DNA of 64,000 nucleotides from Nitrospira sp. (GTDB lineage Bacteria > Nitrospirota > Nitrospiria > Nitrospirales > Nitrospiraceae), in contig JADJXO010000001.1 in the NCBI GenBank assembly GCA_016715825.1, forward strand, positions 1,053,001 through 1,117,000. Direction: 5' to 3'. A model generated the notes under the pieces. It worked only from the letters and a program-made list of their open reading frames with translations, did not search any database and was not told where the DNA came from. Positions 62,508 to 64,000 of this stretch are shown here, piece after piece (within the stretch, counting starts at the first letter, position 1; each line of letters begins with the position of its first letter). A program made the position numbers and the translations under genes.

Positions 62508-63559
62508 GGGTGAAGCGTACCGTCACCGGAGCCGAACACTTCTGGATGAATGGCATTAGCGAGTTGCGCAAGTCCCTCCACAATTCGAGGGCCCGGCCGG
62601 TTCAAGAGATTCGATGAGACTTCATGAAAGCGTTGGCGCTTCACTGCCGAGAGAGACTCCCAGCGCAGCCACTGCTTCTGCTCACTCCGTGGCACCGTCT
62701 CCACGTCACCGACGGGGAAAATCAAGACTTCCGGATCTTCAGCGAGCACCGCCTCCATGCTCAGTCTCGGATAGGCCACGCCGGCCTGAGCCGCGATGTT
62801 CGTCCCACCGGCAAGCCCGATCATCTGGTGAATGAAACTTCCCGGCCCCACGCTGATCAACGGCTGGCTATTCAGGACATACAGCACACGCTTGGCCGAC
62901 AATGGTTCGACCTTTCGGCGAATCTCTGCAATCCGTTGCCGCATAGCCTGAGTGACTTCATTGGCCGCAGATGTTCTTTCAAACAGCTTGCCGAGGGTAT
63001 GAATCTGGAGTGGAACATCCTCTATCGATTGTGCCTCAAGCACGAACAGAGGAATCTTCAGCTGCTCAAGCTTGTTCTGAAGGTCAGGACGGAGAAAATC
63101 TTTCGGCGCGAACACCAATTCCGGTCTCAGTGCCAGGACCACTTCAATACTAGGGTTCGCGTAACCTACTTTCGGTTTGGATTGCGCAGCCGGAGGATAG
63201 TCGCAGAATTCAGTCACACCGACAATCTGTTCATCCAACCCAAGGGAGAACAGCATTTCCGTAATGCTCGGTGCGAGCGAGACGACCCGTGTCGGAGCCT
63301 TGGCAAGATAGATCCGATGCCCCACATCATCGACAAACGACCGAGTCGATACATGCGCCATGAACGGCATGCCGGTCAATATTCCTCGCCGCTTCATCTC
63401 ACTACACCCATCCTCACCACAGCCACCTGCTGACGAACTGGGCGTCAGCAGCGCAGCCACAAGACACAGCGCACTCACGAGCAGAAAGCGCGTCGATCGA
63501 TTCCAATAAAAAATCCCCAAGGCCTGGATAGACCCTGAGGATTGCACCCGCTGCGTCAT
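62504..63559 (-). CDS. btuF: Periplasmic corrinoid-binding protein
   Basis: A 351-residue substrate-binding protein with a signal peptide (FLLVSALCLVAALLTPSSS region). The mature protein shows RVVSLAPSITEMLFSLG, IVGVTEFCDYPP, PELVFAPKDFL and the C-terminal half with GPGSFIHQMIGLAGGTNIA (one strand-turn). It belongs to the BtuF/FecB class and passes corrinoids to BtuCD. The ATG of MTQRVQSS was chosen with GGGGAG nine bases upstream; an in-frame ATG 72 bases further out lies inside the B12 box of the riboswitch and is not credible. Confidence 0.9.
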   Translation of the reverse strand: MTQRVQSSGSIQALGIFYWNRSTRFLLVSALCLVAALLTPSSSAGGCGEDGCSEMKRRGILTGMPFMAHVSTRSFVDDVGHRIYLAKAPTRVVSLAPSITEMLFSLGLDEQIVGVTEFCDYPPAAQSKPKVGYANPSIEVVLALRPELVFAPKDFLRPDLQNKLEQLKIPLFVLEAQSIEDVPLQIHTLGKLFERTSAANEVTQAMRQRIAEIRRKVEPLSAKRVLYVLNSQPLISVGPGSFIHQMIGLAGGTNIAAQAGVAYPRLSMEAVLAEDPEVLIFPVGDVETVPRSEQKQWLRWESLSAVKRQRFHEVSSNLLNRPGPRIVEGLAQLANAIHPEVFGSGDGTLHP

Positions 63560-63599
63560 CCTCACCTGCTCCCCTGCCTCGAGGGAACAATGATCAACC

Positions 63600-63830
63600 T
63601 CTCCGAGCAGGTCTTCTGGCTCATGGTTCACCCTACTCCCCGAGCCTTCCCAGCATATACGTGAAGTGTATCTCGTGAAGCGTATCCCGCGTCAAACTGC
63701 ACGTGCTTCACAATTCACGAACGACGCTTCACGCCCTTGCCAGTGGCCTTTGCGGGTTTCGTCCCCATTTACAGCGGCGGGACCGCGAGGGCGTTCCACC
63801 CTCTTCCCTTACTCAGGAGTCACAATGGGG
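63600..63830 (-). ncRNA. Cobalamin riboswitch upstream of btuF
   Basis: On the - strand the aptamer elements are GGTGGAAC (63793-63800), CCGCTGTAA (63769-63777), GCCACTGG (63740-63747), GGGAAGG (63645-63651) and a B12 box AGCCAGAAGACCTGC (63607-63621). The box has AGAAGACC where the consensus is AGGAGACC, a single substitution. Between GCCACTGG and GGGAAGG lies an insertion of almost 90 bases with GTGAAGCG and CGCTTCAC repeats that can pair with each other, an optional extra stem. It lies about 40 bases before the btuF start. Confidence 0.82.
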
Positions 63831-63833
63831 AGC

Positions 63834-63863
63834 ACAATAGGAGAGAGGAATAAAACTTGTCAA
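63834..63863 (-). promoter_or_regulatory. Promoter of the btuFCD operon
   Basis: TTGACA at 63858-63863 and TATTGT at 63834-63839 on the - strand, 18 bases apart. Transcription would start a few bases before the riboswitch aptamer, the expected arrangement. Confidence 0.65.
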
Positions 63864-64000
63864 GCTCAATCAAGCACGCTCGGTTTTCTTCACGCTCAAA
63901 ATTCAGAATCCCGTCCCTGGATCTATCCATACAGAATGATAGAACGCTTGTAGCGATTTGCTCCACTGTGATAGTATCCCCCTCTCAGCTGGGCGAATTC

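Noticed and set aside
62624..63433. A 269-codon open frame on the + strand
   Set aside because: It is antisense to btuF and shows no domain pattern or ribosome binding site.
63560..63631. An N-terminal extension of BtuF by 24 codons
   Set aside because: The upstream ATG lies within the riboswitch B12 box; a later ATG has a ribosome binding site directly before the signal peptide.

Overview
This is a Gram-negative chromosomal window of moderate GC content. The gene set includes an LptF/LptG pair, LpxD, a small histidine-rich metal-binding protein resembling SmbP, a partial RuBisCO-like protein and a large B12 locus. Together these look most like the genus Nitrospira (phylum Nitrospirota). That assignment rests on protein character only; no rRNA or other phylogenetic marker lies in the window. 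I see no tRNA, rRNA or CRISPR array.

Layout. 0-13.2 kb: housekeeping and signalling genes. These are a RuBisCO-like fragment at the left edge, an OPT-family transporter, a DEAD-box helicase, a free STAS protein beside a 926-residue MHYT-PAS-PP2C-HATPase-STAS protein, a lipoprotein with an atypical signal-peptidase fold, a zinc membrane protease, a geranylgeranyl-reductase-like flavoprotein, SmbP and a YhhQ-type transporter. 13.5-21.3 kb: a defence and toxin island. It holds type I restriction genes hsdR-fic-rhuM-hsdS-hsdM, a DUF2283 gene flanked by a direct repeat, and vapBC. hsdS carries a frameshift and hsdM lacks a normal start codon, so the restriction system looks decayed. 21.2-29.4 kb: a DAACS-type symporter, a MoaD/ThiS-like protein, a fused FAD/Fe-S 2-hydroxyacid dehydrogenase divergent from an NAD(P)-dependent 2-hydroxyacid dehydrogenase, a TPR protein and a cold-shock protein. 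29.7-34.9 kb (+ strand): lptF-lptG-fabF-acp-lpxD, an envelope-lipid cluster.

35.8-47.2 kb (- strand): one long chemosensory operon. In transcription order it encodes a CheY-like regulator, CheW, an MCP, a hybrid CheA with three HPt domains and a receiver, two divergent CheW-like proteins, a receiver with a long coiled coil, a degenerate HPt-like protein, an ExeA-type ATPase and an HD-GYP protein. It has no cheR or cheB, so it probably controls something other than classical flagellar chemotaxis.

47.7-63.9 kb (- strand): a B12 uptake and late-biosynthesis region made of two riboswitch-led transcription units. The first is btuF-btuC-btuD-carbon/nitrogen hydrolase. The second is btuB-cobB-(CWC protein)-bluB-pduO-cobU-cobT-cobS-cbiB-cobD-cbiZ-cobQ, mostly with overlapping or nearly touching genes. 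Corrinoid uptake (BtuB, BtuFCD), lower-ligand removal (CbiZ), DMB synthesis (BluB), adenosylation (PduO) and nucleotide-loop assembly (CobU/T/S, CbiB, CobD) are together, while corrin-ring genes are absent from the window. This suggests a corrinoid salvage and remodelling capability joined to the final steps of synthesis.
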